Both the position numbers and the translations under genes were made by a program. The notes beneath the pieces are model-generated. The model was given only the letters and a program-made list of their open reading frames with translations. It had not been told where the DNA came from and searched no databases. Below are positions 24,510 to 36,975 of a DNA stretch of 64,000 bases, piece by piece. This stretch comes from Rhinopomastus cyanomelas. Lineage: Eukaryota; Chordata; Aves; Bucerotiformes; Rhinopomastidae. Every line of letters begins with the position of its first letter. Positions within the stretch are counted from its first letter, which is position 1. The stretch spans positions 105,661-169,660 of the forward strand of contig VXBP01003665.1 of assembly GCA_013400115.1 (NCBI GenBank), read 5' to 3'.

Positions 24510-24895
24510 CACAGAATCTTTAGAGATTGGAAGTGATCTTGAAAGATCATCCAGTCCAGTCCCCCTGACACAGCAGGATCACCAAATCACACAGGAACAC
24601 ATCCAGGTAGGTTTAAAACATCTCCAGTGAAAGGAGACTCCACAACCTCCCTGGGCAGCCTCTTCCAGTGCTCTGTCACCCTCACTGGGAAGAAGTTATT
24701 TCTCATATTTATGTGGAACCTCCTATGTTCCTGCTTACACTCATTGGCCCTCATCCTATCACTACATGACATAGAGAAGGGCCTGGCTCCATCCTCCTGA
24801 CACCCACCCTTCACATATTTATAGGCATTAATGAGGTCACCCCTCAGTCTCCTCTTTTCCAAGCTAAAGAGACCCAGCCCCCTGTCTCCCAGTTT
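24510..24895 (-). mobile_element. CR1 LINE 3' fragment, minus strand
   Basis: The 3' end is at cacagaatctttagagattg. On the minus strand the ORF2 end reads LGLFSLEKRRLRGDLINAYK, then GGCQEDGARPFSMSC and HWKRLPREVVESPF, then a frameshift near the end. It belongs to the same subfamily as the copies at 17.2, 36.1 and 55.8 kb. Confidence 0.94.
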
Positions 24896-27150
24896 TTCCC
24901 AGTTAACTGAAACTGGGATTGTTGTTTGGATCACTGAAATTCTCTCACTAGTTTGCCCTCAGTGGTTGTATCACACTCCTGTCCCATGTTTGACTTGTTG
25001 AATGGAACATCCAAGTTAACAATCAGACTTCTACCACAGAAAATAATTATTTATTTGACTTGAATCATCTTGTAAACATCCTAGTGTGCAGGAATCAAGC
25101 GAAAGCTGCAAATACACAAGGCATCCTCATTGAATTAGACAGATGAGGACATTTACAGTGTGTGGTTGCCCAAAGCAGTAGCACACAATTTGATCTAAGC
25201 TTTGCATACAATTTCTCAGCCTCAACAATAACAACATTTATTGAATCTCCTGAAGTAAGTCCAACTTATTTTACACATTGCGTAACTTAGAACATCAGAT
25301 CCTTGTTCTATATCAGAATGGCAAGTTTTGCTTTGGGAACTCCCTGATGGACACGATTTTTGTGAGGGAACAGAGCAAACCAGCAGCGGCATGGTATCTC
25401 AAATTCTGGCGGGATTTCCTGACTCCAGACTGACGTGTGCCATTGCCATGCCAGCAGTCAGAGCCAAGACAGCAGATGGCAGTCCAAACCTTGGGTCTAG
25501 ATTATCAAGTCATGCAAAGGTGAGCCTGTATTAACACCCGGGAGGTACATTTGATTCTGGTGTCCAACAAACATGTATGCTCCTGCACCATCAATAGCTT
25601 TATGAAATACATTGGAAAATCTTGTGTCTGACTTGGACCTGAGCATTACCACATAATGCCACTGGGTTGTTGTTGTACTTGTGGTCATGTTGGTGGATCT
25701 AGAGAAGGCATATAATGTAGATGTCAATGCAGTTTTACACCTTGACTTGAGAGTAAAAAGGTTTTCTGACTTCAGCAGATAGGTTTTATTACTATCCAGT
25801 TCAGTGTGATAACAAATGTCCTCCTAGATGGAATCTTGCCAGTTGGAATGCTGATGAAAGGATTAGTGTCTTTGGATTTGGTCCCTGGAAATGGCTCATT
25901 TAATACTCTGTCTTCCACCATTTATCTTGGCAGCTGCTGTTTTACTAGTGGCACCATGTGTTTATATACAGGGTTATCCAAAGAGAAGGGTAAATGGAAT
26001 GAGGGGACGCCTGTGCCTTGTGTAGGTCATGTTATTGTAGTAATGTACTCCTAGTGCCAAACTGGCCAGCCACTTCCCCTAAAACCTCTGTCATCAGCTT
26101 GTATTTCAATTTCCCTGCAACGTGTTTGGATTGTGTTTTAGGCTCTATGCACACGTTCCTTTATGTGTTAAGTCTTCTGTGAATGACATCTATAACATGT
26201 TGGGCTCCTGAGAAAGTATTACAACCCAAGTAGAGTCCCAAGAGCTTGCTCTGAGTTTACCAGGTAAGTTACGCTAAATTAAATGAGCACCTGAAGTTGT
26301 ACTCATGGCTTTTGCTGTAGAATGTTCTCAGTGACAGGGTTCCCATTGCAGAGTAGGTGTACAGCAAGCACTCAGGCCTTGCTTTTATTCGGCAGTGTTG
26401 GCCTCCTTCCGTTTCAGTGTGCTGTGCCAGAGATGTTATTGTTAACTGTGCATTGACACAGCGTGTTGTGTGAGTGATCCAAGTTTTAATGGCTCTATAC
26501 TCTCCGTCAGCATGATGTATTGTAATTGCTTTTTTGGACCAGTTACAAGCCGAGCGTAAATATTTAGTATTAATGAATTCAGGTTTATTATGTGTAAGTG
26601 TATCTGCACTGCAGCAAATACGCATCCAGCCATGAAGTATCTGAGCACGCTCAGGGCAGGACTTCCCCCTTTCCTTCTCATCTGCCTCTTCTTGCTCGTC
26701 TGCCTTCAGAAAGGCAAATACCTTGTCTCTATTTTTCTCCATTTGTTACTGGTCACTGGTTTACTGGACAAAGTTCAGTCCTTGGACATCTTTAAGTCTC
26801 CAGCTGTTTTCCCCAATTTTATAAATGGACTGAGTTGATGGCAGTTTGTATTCCTAAACCTAATGAGATGCTGCTGGTGTGCTGTAAAACTGGTTGGATA
26901 CCTCATGATAAGCTAGTAGTTGGTAGTAGTTTTCACTCTGGTGCCAGCATGAGCCCTAAATGTCCATTTTTTTGGTGGCTTCATAATAAGACAGATGATG
27001 GCTGGGGCAGAGCCAGGAACCCCTTATGTGTGCTGTCTTGTATGGCAAGGAGCTTCTACCTTTGGGCCCACCTCCTGCTGGTGGAGGAAGCTGGCCAGTG
27101 GCTTAGTCTGTTTCTCTTGACTCCATACTCTGTTGGTCTGCGGCTGTAAA

Positions 27151-27180
27151 GTTTGGTACCCTCTTTGGTACCCTTTGGTA
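27151..27180. repeat. Short tandem repeat of TTTGGTACC
   Basis: Three copies of tttggtac(c) follow one another with 2-4 bases between them. It is a minor local duplication without evident function. Confidence 0.6.
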
Positions 27181-27467
27181 CTCTGTGTCTGAGGAGACCT
27201 GTCCCATGGCTAATAATGAACTCCTGTCTTTCAGAGCTGCCCAGAGTGGTGGATGTTCCTGGAAATCACAACGACTACAGCTCTAGTGCCAGCAGTAAAA
27301 TTGCCTTTTATATTAAAAGCCTCAGAGTACTCAAAATTTAGTTGGAAGTCAGGGATGAGACACTGCTTCATATTCTCCTGCCCTTGCAAAATCACAGTCA
27401 ATGTCTGCTGCTGTTTTCAATAATGAATTGGGGGAAGTGTGCATGCTGGAAACCTTTTAGCTGTGAT

Positions 27468-27489
27468 TATTTAAACTCGAGTTTAAATA
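27468..27489. repeat. Perfect 22-bp palindrome
   Basis: The half-site tatttaaactc is followed at once by its exact reverse complement gagtttaaata, with no spacer. I checked 11 pairs outward from the centre (27478/27479); the twelfth fails. Confidence 0.9.
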
Positions 27490-28374
27490 GTCTCTTTTCT
27501 CTTTTAGTTTAAGTGATAGTAAATGATTCTGTGATTAAATAACTTTAAAACAATTTATTTTTAAAAACTGAGACAAGCACTAAGGTCTGTTCTGGGTAGC
27601 TTGGAGGTCTGGCTGGTAGCTGAAGGAAGACCTTTCTCACATAATGTCTTGTCATGCAATTAACATTGATAATATTTTGTATTCTAGGTACAACTGCAGT
27701 GTAATCAGAGCTCCACAATCATTCCATAGGGAGCTCAGTCTCCAAATTCCATGTAGAAACATGTTGTTGCCGGAGCTTGCTGTAAGTTCACCTTGCTGAG
27801 CTTCGCTATGGTTTTACTGGAAATATTAACTGCTTTTGGAAATTGTAGAGGTGCTTTGGAGAATTCCAGAGAGGGTTTTAATTGCAGAGCCATCACAAGA
27901 AGCTTGTATTCTAGTTGCCATATATCCCTCTCTTGTCTCCAGCAAAGACCCTCTGACTTGTTTTGCCTGTTGACCTGGCAGTGCCTTCAATCCCCAGTAC
28001 AGCCAAACTTTTCTGAGGGGCTACAGTGGCTCATTTTTTTGTTCAGTCTTCCAAGCATGAAGTTAACACTCTGCAGATGAATTTCCCTTTGCCTTAGTAC
28101 AAGATTCAGAGTCTATTGAACACATTGCTGCAAGCTCACCTTAGTAATAATCTGAGCTTATAGACTCACTCGGCCTGAAAGTAGAATTGAAAGGCGCTGG
28201 AATTAGTTTCTTGCAGGAACATTTTCTGCTGCAGAAGTTCTAATGAGCAGGTAATGGACAGGCTTGGCAAAGACTGGAATAATAATAATAAAACATGTCA
28301 GGGATGGAAGCTGGCAAAAAAAATAGAAAATGCAGGAAAAAAAAGATCAACAGTTGTTTTTCCCAAAGAATGTT

Positions 28375-29207
28375 GATGCAGAAAGATCTGGACAGGCTGG
28401 GACAATGGGAAGAGGCTAATGGGATGAGGTTTAACGGAGCCAAAGGCAGGGTCCTACCCTTTGGCCACAATAACCCCCTGTAGCTACAGACTGGGAGATG
28501 ACTGGCTGGAGAGCAGCCTGGTAGAGAGGGACCCAGAGGTACTGGTTGACAACAGGTTGAATAGGAGCCAGCAGGGTGTCCTGGTGTCCCAGAAGGCCAA
28601 TGGCATCCTGGCTTGTATCAGCAATAGTGTGGCTAGCAGGAGTAGGGATATAATTCTCCCCCAGTCCTGGGCACTGCGGAGGCCTCCGCTCGAGTACTGG
28701 GGGAAGTTCTGAACCCCTCACTTCAAGAAAGAGATGGAGGTGCTGGAATGGGTCCAGAGGAGCACTGAGGCTGGGGATGGGACTGGAGGGAAAGTCTGAT
28801 GGGGAGAGGCTGAGGGAGCTGGGGGTTTTTAGCCTGGAGAAGAGGAGACTCAGAGGGGACCTTCTCCCTCTCTAGAACTCCTTAAAGGGAGGTTGTAATC
28901 AGGTGGTTGTAAGTCAGGCTGTTCTCCCAGGCAACTAGCACCAGGACGAGAGGGCAGGGCCTGAAGCTGGGCCAGGGAGTGTTAGACTGGATGTTAGGAA
29001 GCCCTTCCTCAGAGAAAGGGTGATCAAACCCTGGAATGGACTGCCCAGGGCAGTGTTGGAGTCCTCATTCCTGGAGGTATTGCAGCACAGCCTGTCTGTG
29101 GTCCTTAGTGCCCTGGTGTGGCCAATGTGGTGATGTTAGGTCGTGGACTGGGCTGGATGAGCTCAGAGGTCTTTTCCAGCCTCAATCATTCTGGGATTCT
29201 GTGACGG
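28375..29207 (+). mobile_element. CR1 LINE fragment, second subfamily
   Basis: It starts in mid-RT (gatctggacaggctgggaca, encoding DLDRLG..EEANGMRFNGAK), passes LERDPEVLVDNRLNRSQQ-like and ANGILACISNSVASRSRDI-like codons, and ends with the 3' UTR and tail tctgggattctgtgac. It has several frameshifts. The minus-strand copy at 60530-61222 is the same subfamily. Confidence 0.93.
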
Positions 29208-32200
29208 AATTATTAAATTACACTGGAGCATTGTTGTTGGAAAATGGTGTTTGCTGAGACTCAAGCTTTCTGCACATAATATGTGTAATTTAGGGGAGCC
29301 TGACTCCCAAGAACTTTGTTTTGGGAGAATCTGATCCCCATTTTGTCTCTTAATTCCTTCACACTTTAATTGGTTATGTGAAATAGGTGGGGAGCAATTA
29401 ATTTCTAGCTGTCCCTGCACTGCACATGGAGTGTGCAAGCAGAGGGTCTAATCACAGACCTAGGGTGTATCTGCCCGTGATTCCTTTTTCTTGACTGTGC
29501 TACTCAGTACTGCTGAAGGTGAGGAACAAAATGAGCGCTGTTCGTTGTTCTGTAACTTCAAGCAGTCCTTTTTCTCCTAGCCTGGAATTCAGGCCATTTC
29601 CCAATCCCATCGTGCAACAAACATGCAGGAAACACTCATCTGTTCAGTCCTAGAAAGGAAAATTGAGATGTGGCTCTGCTGTGTCTCCGTGCTGCTGTAG
29701 GATTCCTCTGGCACAGGCTGATTGCCTGTCACACTCTGTAAATCAAAGTGAGGTATCTGCATGCCCCATACTACTGCTGCTAAAAAGGGATCTAATTGTT
29801 CTCTATTCAGCTTGAAGGGCAATAAACACACATTAATAATCATATGCATAAATAACTCATATGTCTTAGGAAAGATTATTATTTGCATTTATTTTTGTCT
29901 GTGTTTCGAGAATTATAGATGCTAGCATCCAGCAGACAGCCACTGTTTGTCACTGTCACAACAGGGACTCTCTCCCTGGCAGATATTTTCTTTCCTTGAC
30001 AGCATTCTTGCATGAGCCCTCTTGAAGCTGATCTGGGTCTTGAATCAAAGCTCTCCTCATGATTCTACTGGAGGCAGGTATGAAGTATAACTGAGGGTGG
30101 ATTAAAAACTTTGTCAGATCACTCACAAACATCTGCAAAACTCCACAGTTTTGATTTCTCGAGGTTATTTTCCCTCTAATGTCTCCCAGTCCTTAGTTTC
30201 TGTTTGATTTTCCTGTCCAGAATCCAACAGCAGGTTTACAAAAAGCCTTCGCTCTCATTTTAAGGATGTTACCCATAGATACAAAGCAAAGCTTGAGGAC
30301 ATGATTCTATGATTCTATGACATGCCCACAGGTATCAGAACTTCAATGGGAAATATCCTGGTTTTACACTTTATCTCCTCACGGATGCTAGAAGGTGATT
30401 TAGAACTGCAATAATGTAATTGTACTGTTTCTACCTCACCTCCAGCCCTCTGCTTTTGCTGTAAAGTAAATGCAGCCACTGGCTAAATAACCAGGTGCTC
30501 ATGGGCTGCCATTAACCATTGTTATCTTTCACACAAGTGTTTGATTTGTGACTTTGCTCCTTCCTCCTTGGGGCTGGGGGCCATAGGAAGTGTTTATTTA
30601 AAACCTCAATTTCCTTGTATTTGAACTTGGATTTGAAAAGGAAACTAGAGTCATGTTTGCTCGAGGGACTCAGAGGAGCATGTGCACAACCACTGTTTGC
30701 AATGAGTCTGAGTTGGCAAAGGTTAGACACAGTGAAATATCTGCAGGCACAGCACACCGAGTCTTAAAGCATCGCCACAATGCCTTCATTTGTCCAGGTT
30801 TAAACTTCTCCCAGCATCTGAGCCACAAAAACTGGGATTTTTTTTTTTTCGCCTTTAACAGATTTTCCTTCTGTTACAACTTTTTGACTCAAAACCCGAA
30901 GAAATATTTCACTGCAGAAATCCACCAAAAGGGGTTTTAGATGTTAATGTATTCCCATATCTCATTGAAATATTTATTTGGCAGCAGTGGCTCAGGCAGA
31001 GCAGAGTCTGTGCCGAATGTGACACAAGCACAGCCTGGCTCTGCCTGCTTCTGACAGGACCAAGTCCTCACTCCATTAACACAAACAAGTGTTTGCGCTC
31101 AGCTTGGGTGTTGCAGGTGCTACATGTCTGTGAACGTGTGAACTTCCATTTACTGGTTTTCAGTTGGGCATCGCCTATGCAAAATTAAAAATACCTGTAG
31201 GTGTGTAAAGCAGAGCTTCATTCGCTCCTGCCTGTAAATGTCATCCATACTCATAACTTGCAGGCCTTCCCTATGCACCACTCAGTCACCAATTTTAAGT
31301 GTGGCTGGTGCACTGGTGACCTTGTGTCCTGGGTACAGTAGGGTGAGAGCACCACTGGGACACTGGAAGTGCCCAGCCCAGCATACGCAGCCTATGACCC
31401 CTGGGTAAGAGGCAGCCTTTTAGAGGTAGTAGGAGTGCCAGGAGATAGTAAGTAGTACTTTCACTTTGGCTCAGATTCATGAAACAGATGTGTAAGTGCA
31501 CTGTGCTTACTCCTCAGTCATTCCTGTCCAGGCTGTCTTGATTATTTGTGAGGATTTTCCTCCAAAGTGAAATCTTCCATTTACTTGTTGTAAAAATAGC
31601 ACACTACTTGTATTTATCAGTGTTTCCTATCAAGTAGGTTGGGTTGAACTGTTTCTTGCCACAGCCTCAACTCCTGCTGGCATAACAGACCTTCTGCATT
31701 ATAAAAAGGATTGACTGTAGCAGATGATAATTTGAAATAAGCTATGTCTGGCATCTTATGGAAAACTCACTGTGGCCAGTCTTGGCTGATTTTACTTTGA
31801 TCATGCACTGCGCAGGTATCACAGCTGTCTGTTGGGTGCTCACAGAGCTTGGTTGCCCAGCCACAATGTTTGGGGGTTCAGCTTGTTCTGGAGAGCTTTT
31901 TGTGTGCAAGGGTTGGTCCTGGTGTGGGCACAAGAGCCAGACCCTTGGAATCAGCTCAAAGATCTGTTTGGGTCCTAAAAGGGGCTTTGATGTGTGCAGA
32001 CAGGCTGGTTGCTCACTTTAGATGTTCCCTTAAGTGCCCAACGTGACTCTGAAGTTGGCATTAGCCATGGTTCATATATACTTTAGGCTGTATATAGGAT
32101 GGCAGTGCTATCCTCTAGATCTCCATGCATGGTCATCATGAGTCATCTGAAGCCTTTCAGGAAAGTAATGTAGAAAAGTTCTATGTGCTCCTTGAGAATC

Positions 32201-35200
32201 AAGAGGGGAAGCTCTGAAGTGTGATTTTCTTTTTTAAGAGTGTGTGATTTGTTTGTGTGTTTAATTTCTCTAATAAGAATAGCACAGATTTGTGTAAAGC
32301 CACAGCTCCTGAATCCATGATTGTTATCCTGCCCTTCTTTCTTCAGTATTACATTTCATGGTCTGCTGAAATCATGTTTGGGGGATAAAAATAGTGTATC
32401 TTCTGGATTTTTGGCATCCAACCTCTAATTTAAAAATATAATTTATGCTAATCTTGAAAGTGCTTCTCAGATACCAAGTAAAATGTGTCATCCTAGTATA
32501 TGTGTGTATAATTTATTCTGATGGGGAGTAGACATTTCAAAGCTATTCCAGCCCTTTCTACTCAGAACGTTTGTCATGATCAGGGGAGCTGGGGGTTCAT
32601 TGCTATAGGAGTAAGGAAGTAGTTCATACTAGCAGTAGCTGTTTTCTTCACCCAAAAAAAGGAGATGTACCCGGACCTGAACTGCTGTTTGCTCAGTCAA
32701 ACCAGCTCACATATGGGCCTTAAGTATTTTTTTCCTTTTCTATTTTTGCTGCTGGTTAGTAATTTTGATGATGGGCTACGTCATCACCACTAATTCTTTG
32801 TGACTTCTCTTCCCTTCATTCTCTGACTCAGGCGCTTTCCCTGGCACATTAGGTGGGTGTCATGGGAGGACTGCACAGCATGGGCTGGCAGCATCTCTGT
32901 GGGAGAAGGGACCTGCCTGTCCATTTACATTTGCTGCTCTTAATTCATAGCTCTCCCCAGTTTGTCAGAGGGTCCCCACACAGTTCCTGCCAAATGAATC
33001 TCTGGGACAGTCTTCCTGCGGCAGAAGTGTAAGCAGCTGCAGTTGAAATGGCTCCTCCTGGTTGTCTGGAGATTCAGCACTCAAAGAAGGATAATGACCT
33101 GCTCTGGTCCCAGCCTGGGAGGTGGTGCTGATATGGGATGTACCATAGCAATGAAACAGCAGAATACCTTCAAAGGTACCACATCACCAGTCAAGTACAT
33201 TCCCCTGCTTCCTGCTTAGTAGGTCACATCCCATAATCGGGTGTAGGTCTCCTTTTGAACTTGTGGATAAAAAGTGAGAAAATCTCATGTAAAGGAGCAC
33301 AGAAGAAAAACACAAACTGTACAGAGATGAGGAGAACTACCAAGTGGTTCCTGGTGCCTGAGGCATGAAACTAATCCACTGTATGTCTGAACTGATAAAA
33401 GAATTTCTGGATGAATATCAAGGGTAGACAGATTAACTGGAATTAAAATCTATCTCTGGGGTGCTCTACCTTTATGAGACTTTAATATTCCCAAGAATTC
33501 TCCTACTTCTTAAAACTGCACCAAGGGACTTACTATTCTGCCTTGTTTACAGTTAAAGCAGTAATGCTGAGTGAAACAAAGTTTTCACACAATTATTAAT
33601 TTGTTTTCCAGGAATTAATTCAATTTTTGTCTGGACCAAGTGATGAAACTTCACAGCAAGTTAACCTGGTTATTTGCAATGATAAGTAGGAACGATGCAA
33701 GTAGAAAAGACCACCCTGACTGAGGCAGGCACTCAGGGGATGCTTTTCCTCTACCCCATGTGATGAAACCTCCTTTTCCTTAGTTTTCTAAGCCAAAAAT
33801 CTATTCCTAGTCGATAGGAACATTATGACTTGTGGCAAAACAATCTGGAACTGGCCTTGCCCATGCTCTGTCCATGCAGAGTATTTTCTGTGATCATTTT
33901 TAATGCTTCTCTAGAACTTGCCCTCTTGTGATGTGTAATAAAATTAATAATGCAAAGGACTTTCCCTCTGCAGCTCTTGAGACAAGCAAACACATCAGCT
34001 ATTCTGTGCTGTAGTTTGGTCAGTGCTCCAGCATTTACTCTACAGAGCAGAGCAGCTGCAGCTCCTGTTCATAGTTTGGAAATTGAAGTTGTGATCTGTT
34101 ATAACTGATTTAAGGCAGAAGCCACCACTTTGATTTTTGTTGTAATGATTCAGTTCCGGTGCTGTGTGGGAGAGGGAGAGGGGTAGGAAGCTTCTGGTGC
34201 ACCAAGGAGGGAGCTTGATGATCTGCACTGGACTGGTTAGGACTGGTTCAGTGGGCTTTGGAGATGCCTGTGCCTTGTCTTTGAAAGGAAAGTTGCTTCC
34301 AAATGCTCTTTGAAACAGTGTGTGGAGCTACCCTCGCTGCTCTGCCCTTTCTCCCATCAGATCCAGGGAATCCCCAAAACGCATTTTGGCCACGAAGTTG
34401 GCTTTGCCCTGAGTGGTCATGCCATCCATTTTGTTATTTAATTCATGTCTCTCTCCACAGTCATGCCTTTTAGCAGTTAGCTGAACACTGTATGCAATTC
34501 TTTGCCAGAGAAGCAGCTGAACCCAGCCAAGTTCAAATTAAAATTTCTCTAAGGAATAATCTAAGTCTGTATTTCCACAAGTATTAATAAACTGTCTAAT
34601 ACTTGCAGAAACTTGCATAATGCTGTTTTGAAATGAGATAGAATTCATTATCAGTACAACGTGGAGCACAGGCTCCCTCCTCTTACACGTACTGGAGGGA
34701 GAGCCACGTGTCTCCGTAGTCATTTACGCTGCAAGGTGTGTGACAACCTTTCTTGGCCTTGTGTGCTGTGGTGGGACCCACACCATCCCAGCCAGCTTCT
34801 GTGGTGATACACAGGAGGGGTCTGTAAATAAATCACCACGATTATATATAACAAACCTGAGCCTTTAGTTGGTCACGTTGATGACTAGAAACAAGACTTA
34901 GAGGCTTGAGGTTCCCATCAGCTGAAGATAGCTCAAAGAGAAAGATGCTCTTTTTAAATGCATTGTAAAGAAGGAAATACTGTCCTGCTGGCTTTGTCAA
35001 GGAGCTAAGCAGAGGATGCAGGAAAGCGAGCCGAGATCTCCTTCAGCCATGAGGAATAGCCACGTCTGTTCCCATCTGACCTGGCTGTAGGCTGTTTATT
35101 CTGGAGTGAGCACAGGAAGCTGGTGAGACAATCTGTCATGCTGAAAGGAACGCAATCAAGAATGAAAAAGTGGTGGGAAAGGAAGGAGAAAGAGAGAATG

Positions 35201-35317
35201 TGATGTAATTGTTTAATTAGATGGTGCATGTAGACACTGGGTGTGTATTTTGAAGGCTTTTATTTCTGGAGTACAAAATGAAGCAGCTTGCAAAAAACAG
35301 CCTATACTTCACATTCC
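29208..35317. other. Intronic sequence without genes
   Basis: Nothing coding is supported here. It contains the orphan octamer tail at 30298-30324 and a T12 run at 30838-30849. The rest is unique intronic sequence. Confidence 0.5.
30298..30324 (+). mobile_element. Tail-only CR1-like insertion
   Basis: Two CR1 octamers (attctatgattctat) lie between two copies of gacatg (30298-30303 and 30319-30324). No CR1 body is attached. The direct repeats look like a target-site duplication, but 6 bp is short enough to arise by chance. Confidence 0.4.
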
Positions 35318-35379
35318 ACTGGGGTTAGAGTAGATGATCTCCAGAGGTCCCTTCCAGCTCCCACCATTGTACGATTCAT
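35318..35379 (+). mobile_element. CR1 3' tail fragment
   Basis: The sequence ggttagagtagatgatctcc, aggtcccttccagctcccac and cattgtacgattca is a CR1 3' end on the + strand. It abuts a minus-strand CR1 end. Confidence 0.85.
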
Positions 35380-35380
35380 A

Positions 35381-35580
35381 TCACAGAATCACTCTGGTTG
35401 GAAAAGACCCTTGGGATTATCAAATCCAACCATCAGCCCTACTCTGCAAAGTGCACCCTGAAACCATATCTCTCACATCTAAACAAACTTTAATCATATC
35501 CAGAGATGGTGACTTACATCAACTCAGTTCTGTGTATTCCTGGGAAAAGAGAAAATCTGGTCACCTCAGTGGAGTTTGCT
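35381..35580 (-). mobile_element. CR1 3' fragment, minus strand
   Basis: It begins tatcacagaatcactctggt, then tggaaaagacccttgggatt and atcaaatccaaccatcagcc. It becomes diverged after about 35500, and the right border is uncertain. Confidence 0.8.
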
Positions 35581-35746
35581 CAGCTCCATCCAGAACAGAA
35601 CCTGCCCCACAGTCTGTGGTTTGAACACCTTCAGGCTGCAGTAAGAAAATACACTAATTAAACACTGTCACCTGATAAAGATTTTGATGCCAGGGATGTG
35701 GCAAACAGAAATTTTGTTTGCTAAACATGATTTATCCTGCAGATTT

Positions 35747-35774
35747 AAGGAAGGAAGGAAGGAAGGAAGGAAGG
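35747..35774. repeat. (AAGG)7 microsatellite
   Basis: There are seven uninterrupted AAGG units. This is a likely length-polymorphic locus within the NYAP2 intron. Confidence 0.95.
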
Positions 35775-36060
35775 CAGCTTCCCACCTGCATTCTTCAGTG
35801 TGTTAGCATGGTTGATCTTCTTTAAATGACATGACAGGCCCTTTCTGCAGCCCAGCGTCGGAGGATTATACTATTTTCAGAAGAATTTATGAAAGATTAG
35901 TCAAGGCATAGTTAATCATTGAAACTAGCTACAGGTTTTTTATTAATCTTCAAATTAATGAGTTCTACCTTTTGATCTTTCTGGCTGCAAATCCCTCCAG
36001 AATTGATGCCAATTAGGATTTGGTAATAACTTGATCGTGAGCGTGGGGTGGTGTGCGCAC

Positions 36061-36975
36061 ACAGAATCACAGAACATCAGGGATTGCAAGGGACCTCAAA
36101 AGAGCATCTAGTCCAATCCCACTGCCAGAGCAGAATCACCTAGACCAAGTCGTACAGGAACATATCCGGGTGAGTTTTGAATGTCTCCAGAGAAGGAGAC
36201 TCCACAACCCCCCTGGGCAGCCCCTTCCAGTGCTCCGTTACCCTCACTGGGAAGAAGTTCCTTCTCATATTGATGTCAAACATCCTATGTTCCTGATTAT
36301 ACCCATTGCCCCTTGTCCTATCATTAGATGACACTGAGAAGAGCCTGACTCCATCCTCCTGACACTCACGCTTTCCACATTTATAAACATTAATGAGGTC
36401 ACCCCTCAGTCTCCTCTTCTCCAAGCTAAAGAGACCCAACTCCCTCAGCCTTTACTCATAAGGGAGGTGTTCTACTTCCTTCATCATCCTTGTTGCTCTG
36501 TGCTGGATTCTCTCCAGCAGCTCCATGTTCTTCCTGAACTGAGGGGCTCAGAACTGGAGGCAGTACTCCAGATGTGGTCTCACCAGGGTAGAGCAGAGGA
36601 GGAGAAGGACCTCTGTTGATCTGGTGATCACCCTGCTTCTGATGCACCCCAGGTTGCTGTAGGCCCTCTTGGCCACAAGGGCACAATGCTGCCTTATAGC
36701 CATCCTGCTGTCCACCAGGACACTGCACTCCAACAGGTCAGTCTCCAGCCTATACTGGTACCTGCATGCATTCGTGTACAGGCATTTCAGGGAGCGAGCT
36801 GAGCGCTCCGATTTCACCCTGGCATGGTGGGAGGCCACCTGGTTTTCGTCAAGACCAGGGCTCTGTCCCACTAGTGCGCACCCATCAATAATCTCATCCC
36901 ACTTCAAATCTAATTTATAGCCCTCTGAATGAGCCCTGCCAATTCCTGCCCCAAAACCCTCTTTCCCTTCTGAGA
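36061..36975 (-). mobile_element. Internally deleted CR1 LINE, minus strand
   Basis: The 3' end with tail is at 36061. On the minus strand the C-terminal ORF2 part reads LGLFSLEKRRLRGDLINVYK, ending VESPSLETFKTHPDMFLYDL. Further 5' it has VLVDSRMAIRQHCALVAKRA and STLVRPHLEYCLQF. Upstream of that, at about 36765, it switches abruptly to RSARSLKCLYTNA, which is the start of the endonuclease region of ORF2, preceded by inter-ORF sequence also present at 63690-63760. The endonuclease and most of the RT are therefore missing while both ends are kept. Confidence 0.92.

Larger units (their letters stand above)
24896..28374. other. Intronic sequence without genes
   Basis: This is unique sequence with a triple TTTGGTACC repeat (27151-27180) and a 22-bp palindrome (27468-27489). 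The 157-codon minus-strand frame at 26269-26742 has no recognisable motif and is within what chance gives. Confidence 0.5.

Noticed and set aside
26269..26742. 157-codon minus-strand frame
   Set aside because: It has no recognisable domain, overlaps other random frames and is within chance expectation.
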